Shown: piece by piece, positions 41,001 to 46,891 of the stretch
Numbering within the stretch: position 1 is the stretch's first letter
Layout of the letters: every line of letters begins with the position of its first letter
Assembly (NCBI RefSeq): GCF_037893015.1
Contig: NC_133658.1
Location: 17,914,268 to 17,978,267, forward strand
Direction: 5' to 3'
Origin: Macrotis lagotis
Lineage: Eukaryota; Chordata; Mammalia; Peramelemorphia; Peramelidae
Length of the DNA: 64,000 nt
Made by a program: the position numbers and the translations under genes
Notes under the pieces: generated by a model
Database searches by the model: none
The model's input: only the letters and a program-made list of their open reading frames with translations
Told to the model about the DNA's origin: nothing

Positions 41001-44000
41001 TCCCAATCTTCTTTAGCCAATTCTCTCATGACAGGAGCACCAGGCCCTTCCCAGTCCCTGCTCTGGATGAGGGCTGGAGAGAGCAGAATGCCAGGGCACA
41101 ATCAGTTCCCTTTACCTAGAGACTATGCTGCTCAGCACCGTCTTAAAACTGTCTTTAGGACTAGCACAGATGAGCCCAGATGCCTTCCAAGAACTGCTAA
41201 TTCTAGTCTAGTCAACCTAATGCTCTAGAGTATCAACATCTTTTTGGATTCTAGCTATCATCTGCAGATCTATGTCACCTGCAAACCTGGTGAGAATGTG
41301 GTTAATTTTCTGAGCCATTGACAGAAGTAATAAAAAGCACAAGATCAAGCACAGAATACTGGGCTTACATCACTGAACCCCTCCCACCAAGGTGACATTG
41401 AACTATTAACAACTTTCCTTTGAGTTTGACCAGTCAACTAGTTCTGAATCTATTTACCTGTATTATCAGCAGTTAGGTGGCTCAGTCAGAAAGACCTGAA
41501 TTCAAACCCAGCTTCAGACATTTACTAGCTGGGTGACTAAGCAAGTCACTTAGCCCTGCTGCCCTCAGCTTCCTCATCTATAAAACAAGCTGGAGAAAGA
41601 AATGGCCAACCATACCAGTATCTTTGCCAAGAAAACCCCAAATGGGGTCACAAAGAGTCAGATACAACTGCAATAACTTGAACAAACCTCTATTACCTTG
41701 TCTACATTTATGAGAGAATTTATCCAAAGCTTTGGCAAAAATTCAGTATTTTCCTCATCTACTATTTTAGTAATCATGCTTAAAAAGGCAACGAAGAGGG
41801 GCTGCTAGGTGGCGTAGTGGATAAAGCACTGGCCTTGGAGTCAGGAGTACCTGGGTTCAAATCCGGTCTCAGACACTTAATAATTACCTAGCTGTGTGGC
41901 CTTGGGCAAGCCACTTAACCCCATTTGCCTTGCAAAAAAAAAAAACCTTAAAAAAAAAAAGGCAACGAAGTCACTGGGGCTCACTCACGGCTCCCCTTTT
42001 TGTAGGCCCACATTATTTCAATTGTCAAAGATACTGCAGAAGAGTCACAGATTCAACTGTCAAGGTATCGGACTCTAGAAAAGGGAGACTCCAAAAGGAG
42101 GAAATCACAGATAGTCTGAAAAAATGAAGCAAGAAAATTCCCATAATCTCAAAAGCTTCCCCCCTTCCAATAGGAAAGGGACTAAAAAAATCTGGTTCAG
42201 TGAGAAACAGTATTAATTCCAAAAGGACAAATTGTCCTCAGAAAAAGACTGAAAATGTCTTCTTGTGAAAAGTAGTCTAAATGGTAAAATAAGTTATTGC
42301 AAACTAGATAACTGCTAGAGGCAAGATGGATGTTTAAAAAAAAAAAGGCTGCCCAGTATTTCAAGCTGTACTCTTAAAAAAGTGAACTAGAAAATCATCA
42401 TTTGCTCTTACCTGGTGAATTTTTCACAAAACTGTCTGGTGTGATTCCAAGCTGCTCCACTGTTATAGTAGAAAAATTCATTGGGGTCTTAGGCTTATCT
42501 GGTGTCTTGAAGGTTGAGTCCATTGCTGCTTCTTGGTTTTGGTGGATTAAATGTTTCTCATCCTCTAAGGACCCATTTTCTAAAATCCAAGGCAGTACAT
42601 TGTACAATATGATTACAGCACAAAAATGATTGATTCCCAACTCCCAAATTCCAATATAAAAAACTGATTCCCACATACCAATACTGCTAATAACAGGTTC
42701 CTTGATTTCAAGGCCATCTGTGACTTCTGCAATGACATCCATCTAAAAAATTAGGAATATGATGACTGCTGGAAAAGGTCTAAAATGGCTCTCTGATTAA
42801 TTTAGGAGACTTAGCTAAATTCTTAGTATAATTCAATGGACATAACAACAACTCCATGCCCCCTTAAACCTAAGGAAAGTTTAGAACATAAAATAGAAAG
42901 GCTAGAAAGTAAAAGATAAGAGATCAGCAGCATAATATAAAGAATTTGATTTTAGCAGCTCTTTTTGAGGTTACAGAGTACTGCAAACTGAGGGGTCTCC
43001 ATCAACTGAGGAACAGCTAAACATGTTATGGCATATATATGTGAGGGAATGCTACTGTCAATAAGAAATGAAGGAGAGAAGGCTAGAAAGCTTTGATTGA
43101 TGGAGAACTGAATAGAGCCAGGAGAACAATTTATATAGTATCATTACTGTAAAGCCTTTCTGATCACAATGCAAATACATCAATTACAGTTAACCTAAGA
43201 TTCAACATCAAACATACTCACTTTTTAATAGAGAGGTGATAACACAGAGAGGTCAGATTGAGACATGAATAATGAGGGAAATGTGTTTTTGCCTGACTAT
43301 TTATGTTTGTACCAGTTTTGTTTTTCTTCCTTTCAGTGGCTTGGGAGAGGGAGGGAAGGGTTACAAAGAAGGGAAGGGGGGAAAAAGCAGTTTTTAAAAT
43401 TAAAAAGATCAAATTTAATTAGAGTAAAAAAAGAAAAAATAAACATTGAATTTAGAGGTAGGCTCAAGTTTTAACTCTAAGGAAACATCTGGGTGGCTTT
43501 GATCAAGTCACTTGTGAGCCTCAATTAGCTCAATCAGCAAAACTATTTCAGTTGCTTTTCCAATCTTGACTGATTCATGACCCCATCTGGAGTTTAGTAA
43601 AGATACTGGAGTGGTTTGTCTTCTTCTCCAGTTCATTTTGAAGATGAGGCAAACAGGATTAAATGACTTGTCCAGGGTCACATGGTCTGATTACAGGCCT
43701 GGTACTCTATCCACTGTGCCACTTAGTAGTAGTGTTGGACTAAATGATGGCTAAGGTCCTTGTTAGCACTTAATCCTTTGAAAATCCCACTTTTCAAAGG
43801 GAAAGTGATTTTGAAGGCAGCAGGTCTGGAAGCAAGGATTTAGACCCAGGGGCCTTGGTTCCAAATGCAGAGCTCTCTCTTTTGACTACACTACACCTTC
43901 ACAGCAAATACAAGCTATGTCTGAAGTGCTTGTGGAAGAGACAGAAATCACAAAGCTTTGATTCAGAAATAAAATACCAATATATAATCATGAATTGATC

Positions 44001-46780
44001 AACAATCTCATTCCCTATGAACATTCTGCTACACTACAAATCATACTCCATCCATTTTTTCATAGGGTAACCTTATCTCCCATACTCCCATAAGTTTTCT
44101 TTTTTTTAAAAAAACAGTGGTTGGTACCTCATATTCTATTACAATTATATACAGTCTTATATTCTGAAATCTATACATGATCACACAAACAAATGCAGTT
44201 TTCCTTTGTCAGCAGGACAGACTCAAATATTCTGAATTGCTCAGCTGGTAACTCCTGTGCAAGGAGGAAGGCTCATGTGTCACCATCAACTAGCTGAGAA
44301 CATGATGCAGCAAAAATGTGAGGTCAAACATCCTGTGACATTTGATGTCTCCAGAAGGACAACAGGGGAGCTGTCCAAGGCAAGCAGGAGAGCTCAAATG
44401 AGACTGAGGAATAGTCCTGGGGCTCTGCTGACCACTCTTGACCCCCCCCCCCACAATTCAACAAAACAAAGGGAAGATGGAAGCAGCCACTTCAGAAACA
44501 AGGTAGCCAGTCAGAAGCTTGCTGCACAAAACAATGAGGACCACATGGACTGGGGGATGGTGGGGAGTGATGGAGACTGATCTCAAAAGCACTTTTTTCT
44601 CACCTGAGGAGTTCAGGCAATAAGCCATCTGTTATCACATCCAGTTATAAAAAAGGTGAGATGCCCCCAAGTGGGAAAGAGAACAAACAAGGATGGTGGG
44701 TAATTTTCTGAGCCTTTCAGTTCAACACCCTTGCCAAGTAGATCTCAAAGTCCAGACTGATTTTAAGAATGAGATACATTCATACTTGATAGGCCAACTT
44801 TAGTCTCATGAGGTCTTTAATAGCAATTTCCTATTATCAGACAGAGATTTGGTGCTCAACTTTAGTCTAAAGAATAAAAATATGCCATGTGGCAACTATG
44901 ATGTCAAAGTGGCAACAATAATATATTAGAGGGAAAAAGCTCACAATTCACTCTATTGCTGTGCAGATGGACAAAAAACAAAATATAAACTTAGGATTTG
45001 AAATTCAATAATCCCAGTTGAGTGTGAAATTCAGTTATCAAGGAAATTTAGGTTGGACCAATGCCTGGGAGACTAGCAATCATATGTGGGTTCATGGTTA
45101 GTTGTGGGTTACAGGCTCATTGACAAAGGTTGGGGAAAGCAATTTTCAACAAGTTCTAAGATTGGACTTTCCTAAACTTAAGTTTCCCAAATATGACATT
45201 TGCAAAAGGCTCACCTGGCAGAATTAAAATCTGGCTTGAGACTTTTGGTCATTAAATGAAAAACGACAGTTTTCCTTTCCTATGTCCTTGGTCCGTGTGG
45301 GGAATTCTTGCAATCACGTTAGTGATCCATAGAAATTTCCTTGCACTAGTAAAATCACAGATCCCTTTGTCCCTAACCTTGTTGCTAATTCTGGTAAATG
45401 CTAAAAATAATTACACAGATATGATGCAACAAAACACACGGCCTTTGCCTGAAAGAAGCTCCTGTTCTAATGGGGGAGAAACAAATAATGTCATTTCCAA
45501 AGGGACTTGGCTTCCTGACTCCCACTGGAACACCACCTGCAATTCCCCAGTCCAAAAGATCAACACAGGGTTGGCAGCAAGGTCAGGGACAGGAAAGGGG
45601 CCACAAGGAAATTCCTGGGGGAAGAACCTCCTTCTAGCAGAGCGAGACCACTAGTACGTAGTCTTAAGAACAAAGGCAGCTTGGAAGAAGAAACCCCACC
45701 ACCAAGTGTCCTGGGCCTGGAGGCGTCCCAGGTGGAGCAAGAGGCCTGACAAGTGAAGCCCATGAAGTCAACAGGGGCCAAGGAGAGAGATGGCAACTCA
45801 GCGCCAGAGAGTGAGGTGGGGACGCCCAGGGAGACAGGAGGAGACTGCTGGAGAGATGCCAGGAGGGCACAAATGATGCAAAGTGAGAGCCCGGAGCAGG
45901 AGGAGGCTCAGAGAGCAAGATTCCAATGAAGGAGATAGAGAAAAACAGGGAGGCGAGGGACAGGCGGAGCAAGGATGCTCGGAGACAGACGTGAAGATGC
46001 AGGTGAGAGACAGAAGGAGGCTCAGAGACAGACGGACGGACGGAAGGAGGCTCAGACCCGCGGAGACAGACTCGGGCGAGGGACGCGTGCAGGTGAGACC
46101 CCCCGAAGGGCAGATGCTCCGAGATAAGTGCACTGAGACAGGTGGGAGAAGCGACGGCCAAGGAATACAGATGAACTCTGGGGTACGGGGGAGGCCACGG
46201 GGGAGACGCGGGGAGCCCCCGCCCCGACCCCGGCCGATCGGGCGCCGAGGCCCCGCCGGGGGGCACGAAGGAAGCGGCCGCCGCGTGCCCGGGCCGTGGG
46301 GGCCCGCCGCCCCCGGCCCCCCGGCCCCGCCGCCCCCGGCCCCACCGCCCCGGCCCCGCCGCCCGCCGCCCGCCGCCCCCGGCCCCCCGCCCCCCGGCCT
46401 CCCGCCGCCCCCCGGCCCCGCCGCCCGCCGCCCCCCGGGCCCACCGCCCCCGGCCCCGCCGCCCGCCGCCCCCCCGGCCCCGCCGCGCCCCCGGCCCCGC
46501 CGCGCCCCCGGCCCCGCCGCCCCCCGGCCCCGCCGCCCCCCGGCCCCGCCGCCCCCCGGCCCCGCCGCCCCCCGGGCTCCCTCACCTCCGGCCGCCGCCG
46601 CTGCCATGTCCCGCCGCCGGGTTCAAACGGCCGCCGGCGTGCCCCGCCCCTCCGCGAACGCGGCCGTCTACGCGGCGGCTCTCGCGGCCAACGGCCCGAC
46701 CTCCGCGGAAGCCTCCGCCGGCCCTCGCGCGCCTGCGCACTCCGCGGAGCCTACCTCGCGCCCCTAAGGACTATTTCACC
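4790..46780 (-). CDS. CDCA2: CDCA2 (Repo-Man), mitotic PP1-gamma targeting subunit, complete coding set over 14 exons
   Basis: CDCA2 anchors protein phosphatase 1 gamma on chromatin at anaphase, promotes removal of mitotic histone H3 phosphorylation and helps nuclear envelope reassembly (known for the family). Fourteen coding exons on the minus strand, at 42742-42679, 42579-42412, 35949-35804, 26689-26560, 24972-24761, 24124-24067, 21941-21718, 19750-19666, 16896-16664, 15450-15378, 11865-11777, 10868-10728, 8976-8802 and 6054-4790, join with consistent phases into 3,063 nt (1,020 residues plus stop). The human length is 1,023. Recognisable segments are KTPDKPKTPMNFSTITVEQL near residue 46, RRRSTIGVRGSPETN, LRERISAFRSAFH, SKRRRISYQRD, LRSVLKK, the PP1-docking RVTF at residues 377-380 followed by GEELSPEVFDESLPANTPL, ISSPKVDRITR, ASKKPLLSPIPE, and C-terminal GLVWVSLP and SQKAKRR. 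It is divergent from KCTD9 across a shared CpG island. The upper coordinate is a candidate first-exon donor, so the 5' end is approximate. The gene identity is secure; the 58-nt sixth coding exon and exon 1 are the weakest parts. Confidence 0.95.
6966..7000. repeat. (GA)n microsatellite
   Basis: About 17 uninterrupted GA units. Confidence 0.95.
7505..7629 (+). mobile_element. L1 3' end fragment
   Basis: The motif order 'atataacctctatcatttgc', 'cattgagggagatgg', 'aattggagaaaataaaattt' resembles the marsupial L1 3' UTR with an A-rich tail. Confidence 0.55.
7705..7848 (-). mobile_element. WSINE1-like SINE with 14-bp TSD
   Basis: Antisense full-length copy with a poly-T start, flanked by the direct repeat AGTGTAATAGTCTT at 7691-7704 and 7849-7862. 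In CDCA2 intron between exons 13 and 14, in transcript sense. Confidence 0.9.
8802..8976 (-). CDS. CDCA2: CDCA2 coding exon 13
   Basis: Acceptor ATATTTTTTTTAG, donor TGCTCAG/GTATAT. Encodes ILKNCRRKKGRGKSLQKTFY, then EVASKKPLLSPIPEIPESPS. ASKKPLLSPIPE is identical to human as I recall it. An earlier GT in the exon gives the wrong phase, so the 8802 end is chosen. Confidence 0.92.
8977..10727 (-). other. CDCA2 intron, coding exons 12-13
   Basis: Mostly unique AT-rich sequence. A MIR-like fragment (about 9990-10090, minus) is the only repeat I recognise. Reading frames at 9225-9841 have no similarity that I know. Confidence 0.55.
10728..10868 (-). CDS. CDCA2: CDCA2 coding exon 12
   Basis: Acceptor ATTTATTACAG, donor ATACAA/GTAAGT. 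Exactly 47 codons: QLVSVAEEADFSDLVRIDVK then a lysine-rich tail (KERKPNRKKTQGPKKANRTA). Aligns with human QLVSVVEESV and a following basic region. Confidence 0.93.
11777..11865 (-). CDS. CDCA2: CDCA2 coding exon 11
   Basis: Acceptor TACTCATTCAG, donor AGAAAG/GTAATG. Encodes IGAVNSTNKCEKISSPKVDR then ITRSISNRK. EKISSPKVxRITR is conserved. A SINE poly-A tract lies about 100 bp upstream of the acceptor. Confidence 0.95.
11965..12123 (-). mobile_element. WSINE1-like SINE with 10-bp TSD
   Basis: Flanked by CATAAGTTCT at 11955-11964 and 12124-12133. Complete, with poly-T at the left. About 100 bp upstream of CDCA2 coding exon 11 in the transcript. Confidence 0.9.
12318..12468 (-). mobile_element. 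WSINE1-like SINE with 9-bp TSD
   Basis: Flanked by CCAGCCCAT at 12309-12317 and 12469-12477. Second copy in the same intron and orientation within 350 bp. Confidence 0.88.
13871..14027 (+). mobile_element. WSINE1-like SINE
   Basis: Full-length copy; imperfect TSD AAAAGTAGTAACT (13858-13870) and AAAAGCAGCAACT (14028-14040). A small internal deletion removes the 'ttgggcaagc' segment. Confidence 0.88.
14300..14960 (+). mobile_element. L2-like LINE 3' fragment
   Basis: Pyrimidine-rich sequence with 'cacttgggtctggaatgcactcctcctt' character, the 'CTGGAATGC-CTCC' signature of mammalian L2-type 3' regions. Family name from memory. Confidence 0.4.
15378..15450 (-). CDS. CDCA2: CDCA2 coding exon 10
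   Basis: Acceptor TTTGTCCAG, donor TTGAAG/GTATGG. Encodes VNMEPLDVSFAVPRPATDSS then SSFE, aligning with human NIEPLQVSFAV. 24 codons plus one base. Confidence 0.93.
15451..16663 (-). other. CDCA2 intron, coding exons 9-10
   Basis: AT-rich, with a short (TG)n tract near 16170. No repeat family or exon recognised. Confidence 0.5.
16664..16896 (-). CDS. CDCA2: CDCA2 coding exon 9, PP1-docking exon
   Basis: Acceptor TCTGCCACAG, donor GAACTT/GTAAGT. Encodes the PP1 RVxF motif RVTF (16844-16855) directly followed by GEELSPEVFDESLPANTPL and CKGGTPARHKN. In Repo-Man and Ki-67 the RVTF plus the following segment (KiR-SLiM) selects PP1-gamma, and phosphorylation of the RVTF threonine weakens docking in mitosis. 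Confidence 0.97.
16897..19665 (-). other. CDCA2 intron, coding exons 8-9
   Basis: Almost entirely the old L2-like element, in antisense to CDCA2 transcription. No exon seen. Confidence 0.55.
17280..19600 (+). mobile_element. Long pyrimidine-rich L2-like LINE copy
   Basis: 2.3 kb of CT-rich strand asymmetry with phrases typical of this mammal-wide family ('aactggatgtcttgtag', 'cttaaactcatcat', 'ccctcaattcttcac', 'ttccctctgtcac', 'ttggactctctggaagc'). The opposite-strand copy at 32360-33180 shares the same segments. No intact reading frame. Assignment to L2 is from memory; another old LINE clade is possible. Confidence 0.45.
19666..19750 (-). CDS. CDCA2: CDCA2 coding exon 8
   Basis: Acceptor GTTTTATTAG, donor AAATG/GTAAGG. 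Encodes EHCDTTGYDGNRSFSFSDLK then KGCEELKN, aligning with the human EHCNNLYDDDG stretch that follows LESLQ. Confidence 0.92.
19751..21717 (-). other. CDCA2 intron, coding exons 7-8
   Basis: No recognised repeat family and no supported reading frame. 20.98-21.66 kb has moderately balanced composition and could be an unlisted old repeat. Confidence 0.4.
21718..21941 (-). CDS. CDCA2: CDCA2 coding exon 7
   Basis: Acceptor CTTTTGAAG, donor CTACAG/GTAACT. Encodes KDGTGCAEEETASNAASRYC through SSYLRSVLKKTPVKLLLESL and Q. LRSVLKKxPVK and LESLQ are conserved with human. A second AG five bases into the exon could serve as an alternative acceptor. Confidence 0.93.
23645..23850 (+). mobile_element. MIR SINE
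   Basis: Core and tail order typical of MIR: 'tgagttcaaat', 'ctgagtaagtcacgtaac', 'ctcctcatctgtgaaaa', 'agtgcttggtaaatgctagc'. Confidence 0.7.
23876..24040 (+). mobile_element. WSINE1-like SINE
   Basis: Full-length copy with A-rich tail broken by 'cct'; near-identical flanks AAAAGGTCACC / AAAAGGTTACC suggest a TSD. Its tail abuts tentative CDCA2 exon 6 (24067-24124). Confidence 0.88.
24067..24124 (-). CDS. CDCA2: CDCA2 coding exon 6 (58 nt, tentative)
   Basis: A short open block SGCSVLEDTPLKNLSGATR lies between GTTGTTGCAGAG and a GGG/GTAATT donor. It restores the phase between exon 5 (phase 0) and exon 7 (which needs one base). I recall human having a similar SGFLVEESLPLSELTETS stretch here. 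The acceptor is the second of two AGs two bases apart, so it needs transcript support. Confidence 0.6.
24761..24972 (-). CDS. CDCA2: CDCA2 coding exon 5
   Basis: Acceptor GGGATTCAG, donor TCTAAG/GTAAAA. Encodes a block with LTSKRRRISYQRDLKENIAD matching the conserved SSKRRRISYQRD segment; the C-terminal half (ICHITTFPDTNQTFTSETC) is divergent. Ends in phase 0. Confidence 0.93.
24973..26559 (-). other. CDCA2 intron, coding exons 4-5
   Basis: AT-rich; a possible old LINE fragment around 25270-25500. Nothing else recognised. Confidence 0.45.
26560..26689 (-). CDS. CDCA2: CDCA2 coding exon 4
   Basis: Acceptor ATACTTTAG, donor CTGCA/GTAAGT. Encodes QSSPFRYRNGDSLRERISAF then RSAFHQVKENEGK. The LRERISAF-SAFH core is a signature of the family. 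43 codons plus one base. Confidence 0.95.
27290..28090 (+). mobile_element. L1 3' part (end of ORF2 and 3' UTR)
   Basis: The order 'accatacggtcaaaatggac', 'tgatcacattaaattaaaaagg', 'attggctaaaatgatac', 'ttcaactggtaaatggctaa' is the marsupial L1 ORF2-end/3' UTR. Frames broken throughout; old copy. Confidence 0.7.
29335..29434 (-). mobile_element. MIR/CORE-SINE fragment
   Basis: 'attaagtgacttgcccaagg tcacacagctag' motif, the antisense MIR core, ending in 'gcgccatctagctgcc'. Confidence 0.65.
30545..30696 (+). mobile_element. WSINE1-like SINE with 10-bp TSD
   Basis: Flanked by ATATGTAGAG at 30535-30544 and 30697-30706. Confidence 0.9.
32360..33180 (-). mobile_element. L2-like LINE copy, antisense
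   Basis: Purine-rich phrases 'gaggtgatgagggcctacctgg', 'aagaaatgttatgaag', 'atgttcagtttgaggtgttt' are the complement of segments in the 17.3-19.6 kb copy. Confidence 0.45.
32733..32748. repeat. Poly-G run of about 16
   Basis: Uninterrupted homopolymer; similar runs at 2308-2325, about 39811-39820 and 49510-49519. Confidence 0.9.
33772..34095 (+). mobile_element. L1 3' UTR fragment
   Basis: 'ctggaaagcaatttagaattatg' followed by 'atggctatacagattatgac' resembles the marsupial L1 3' region; degenerate. Confidence 0.5.
34104..34190. repeat. AT-rich (TATAAA)n low-complexity tract
   Basis: Imperfect ATATAA/AAATATA units. Confidence 0.85.
34640..34935 (+). mobile_element. L2-like LINE 3' fragment
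   Basis: Pyrimidine-rich with 'cctgaactacaatagcttctta' and 'gatgcctggaatctctgctg', matching the typical order of this family. Confidence 0.45.
34972..35002. repeat. (CA)n microsatellite
   Basis: About 15 ACAC units. Confidence 0.95.
35205..35368 (-). mobile_element. WSINE1-like SINE with 15-bp TSD
   Basis: Flanked by GAGGGGAACAATTCT at 35190-35204 and 35369-35383. Confidence 0.9.
35804..35949 (-). CDS. CDCA2: CDCA2 coding exon 3
   Basis: Acceptor TTTCATTCCAG, donor ATTCAG/GTAAGT. Encodes KSLLKKARRRSTIGVRGSPE followed by TNLLIRYIAQQRNLKNANES, a basic conserved block. It ends in phase 0. Confidence 0.96.
36036..36115 (+). mobile_element. 5'-truncated WSINE-type SINE
   Basis: Only the 3' half: 'gaccttaggcaagtcactta', 'attgccttgcaaaaat'. 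Confidence 0.6.
36533..36676 (+). mobile_element. WSINE1-like SINE with 15-bp TSD
   Basis: Flanked by ATATTCTTCCCCTTA at 36518-36532 and 36677-36691. Confidence 0.9.
36909..36955. repeat. Purine (GA/GGGA)n tract
   Basis: Mixed GAGA and GGGAGG units, strand-asymmetric. Confidence 0.9.
37560..38700 (-). mobile_element. Ancient LINE, endonuclease-RT linker remains
   Basis: The minus strand encodes fragments such as IYGTKD-like LFMGPKTYGATHLISTDGAT then LISDRDMILEKQIEDLINHQ, echoing the 'YG...L.S.DG..L..D...IL..W.EHF' linker of RTE/L2-type LINE polyproteins. Many breaks. The clade is uncertain. Confidence 0.45.
40412..40433. repeat. (TG)n microsatellite
   Basis: Eleven TG units. Confidence 0.95.
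41150..41460 (+). mobile_element. CR1/L3-like LINE fragment
   Basis: Sequence order 'gatctatgtcacctgcaaac', 'gacagaagtaataaaaagca', 'ccaccaaggtgacattgaac', 'tctgaatctatttacc' follows the L3/CR1 3' region (encoding and antisense to the RT C-terminus). Confidence 0.55.
41465..41690 (+). mobile_element. Marsupial MIR/MAR1-type SINE
   Basis: tRNA-type head followed by the 'aaatggccaacc...ctttgccaagaaaac...aaatggggtcacaaagagtc' tail typical of marsupial CORE-type SINEs. Other copies: 43551-43733 (minus), 54563-54796 (minus), 57757-57960 (plus). Confidence 0.65.
41797..41955 (+). mobile_element. WSINE1-like SINE with 15-bp TSD
   Basis: Flanked by AAAAAGGCAACGAAG at 41782-41796 and 41956-41970; very close to consensus, so young. 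Confidence 0.92.
42412..42579 (-). CDS. CDCA2: CDCA2 coding exon 2
   Basis: Acceptor TGGATTTTAG, donor CCAG/GTAAGA. Residues about 22-78 include TPDKPKTPMNFSTITVEQLG and ITPDSFVKNS, the conserved N-terminal block of Repo-Man, and minimal CDK-type TP sites. Confidence 0.95.
42679..42742 (-). CDS. CDCA2: CDCA2 coding exon 1 (start codon exon)
   Basis: The acceptor AG lies immediately before the ATG (TTTTTTAG then ATGGAT), and the donor is TTG/GTATG. It encodes MDVIAEVTDGLEIKEPVISS plus I and one spare base. The ATG has a good Kozak context only if spliced after a purine-rich exon end. This stretch does not resemble the human N-terminus beyond MD, so the start is inferred from the open frame and phase. 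Confidence 0.7.
42985..43440 (+). mobile_element. L1 3' end
   Basis: 'aggaacagctaaacatgtta', 'gagccaggagaacaattt', then 'gtaccagttttgtttttctt' and a G-rich stretch, as in marsupial L1 3' UTRs. Confidence 0.65.
43551..43733 (-). mobile_element. Marsupial MIR/MAR1-type SINE, antisense
   Basis: 'actggagtggtttgtcttct', 'gatgaggcaaacaggattaa', 'gacttgtccagggtcacat', 'actctatccactgtgccac'. Confidence 0.65.
46300..46578. repeat. GC-rich minisatellite, units of about 16-17 bp
   Basis: Head-to-tail CCGCCCCCCGGCCCCG-type units, most regular at 46485-46575 and more degenerate to the left. It starts 8 bp inside CDCA2 intron 1, beside the donor. The long proline/glycine/arginine reading frames across it come from composition and are not genes. 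Confidence 0.85.
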
Positions 46781-46830
46781 TTCTCGGCGGAACGATCCTT
46801 TAGAGGGGCCGGCGACCGGGGACGGCTCTT
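46586..46830 (-). other. CDCA2: CDCA2 first (non-coding) exon, probable
   Basis: The minus strand has a strong donor CGGAG/GTGAGG at 46586/46585 and two further candidate donors, GAG/GTAGGC (46755) and GAAG/GTGAAA (46780). All lie just downstream of the CCAAT/CHR-like block, where the gene should start. An ATG at 46605-46607 gives a short out-of-frame upstream ORF if the 46586 donor is used. The transcription start is not visible. Confidence 0.5.
46622..46627 (-). promoter_or_regulatory. Canonical CHR hexamer TTTGAA
   Basis: TTTGAA on the minus strand is preceded by GGCGG three bases upstream, a CDE/CHR-like pair. It lies inside the probable CDCA2 exon 1, so it may be transcribed or mark a downstream start. 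Confidence 0.4.
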
Positions 46831-46862
46831 CCCGCCGCCCGCAGACACTCCTCTCGGTTGGC

Positions 46863-46877
46863 TCCCGCGATTTCGAA
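46863..46877 (-). promoter_or_regulatory. CHR-like TTCGAA plus E2F-like site for CDCA2
   Basis: TTCGAA (46872-46877), a known variant of the cell-cycle homology region, lies about 15 bp on the CDCA2 side of the first CCAAT box. TCCCGCGA (about 46864-46870) is an E2F-like core beside it. CDCA2 is a DREAM/MuvB-type late cell-cycle gene in other mammals. Confidence 0.45.
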
Positions 46878-46891
46878 AAGTAGCCTTCGGA

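Larger units (their letters stand above)
35950..42411 (-). other. CDCA2 intron, coding exons 2-3
   Basis: 6.5 kb with WSINE1-like copies, an RT-type LINE fossil (37.56-38.7 kb), a MIR/L3-like piece (39.14-39.29 kb, minus), a (TG)n tract, CR1/L3-like and other SINE fossils. 39.3-40.4 kb has no recognised family. Confidence 0.55.
42743..46585 (-). other. CDCA2 intron 1
   Basis: L1 3' end, a SINE fossil and mostly unique sequence; 45.2-46.0 kb rises gradually in GC toward the CpG island. The minisatellite lies at its 5' end. Confidence 0.55.

Noticed and set aside
45256-45654. 132-codon plus-strand frame near the island edge
   Set aside because: Composition unlike coding, no family match, and it lies in CDCA2 intron 1.
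45798-46883. Long proline/glycine/arginine reading frames on both strands (up to about 290 codons)
   Set aside because: Produced by the GC-rich minisatellite and CpG island; open in several frames at once, no domain, and they overlap the promoter and first exons.
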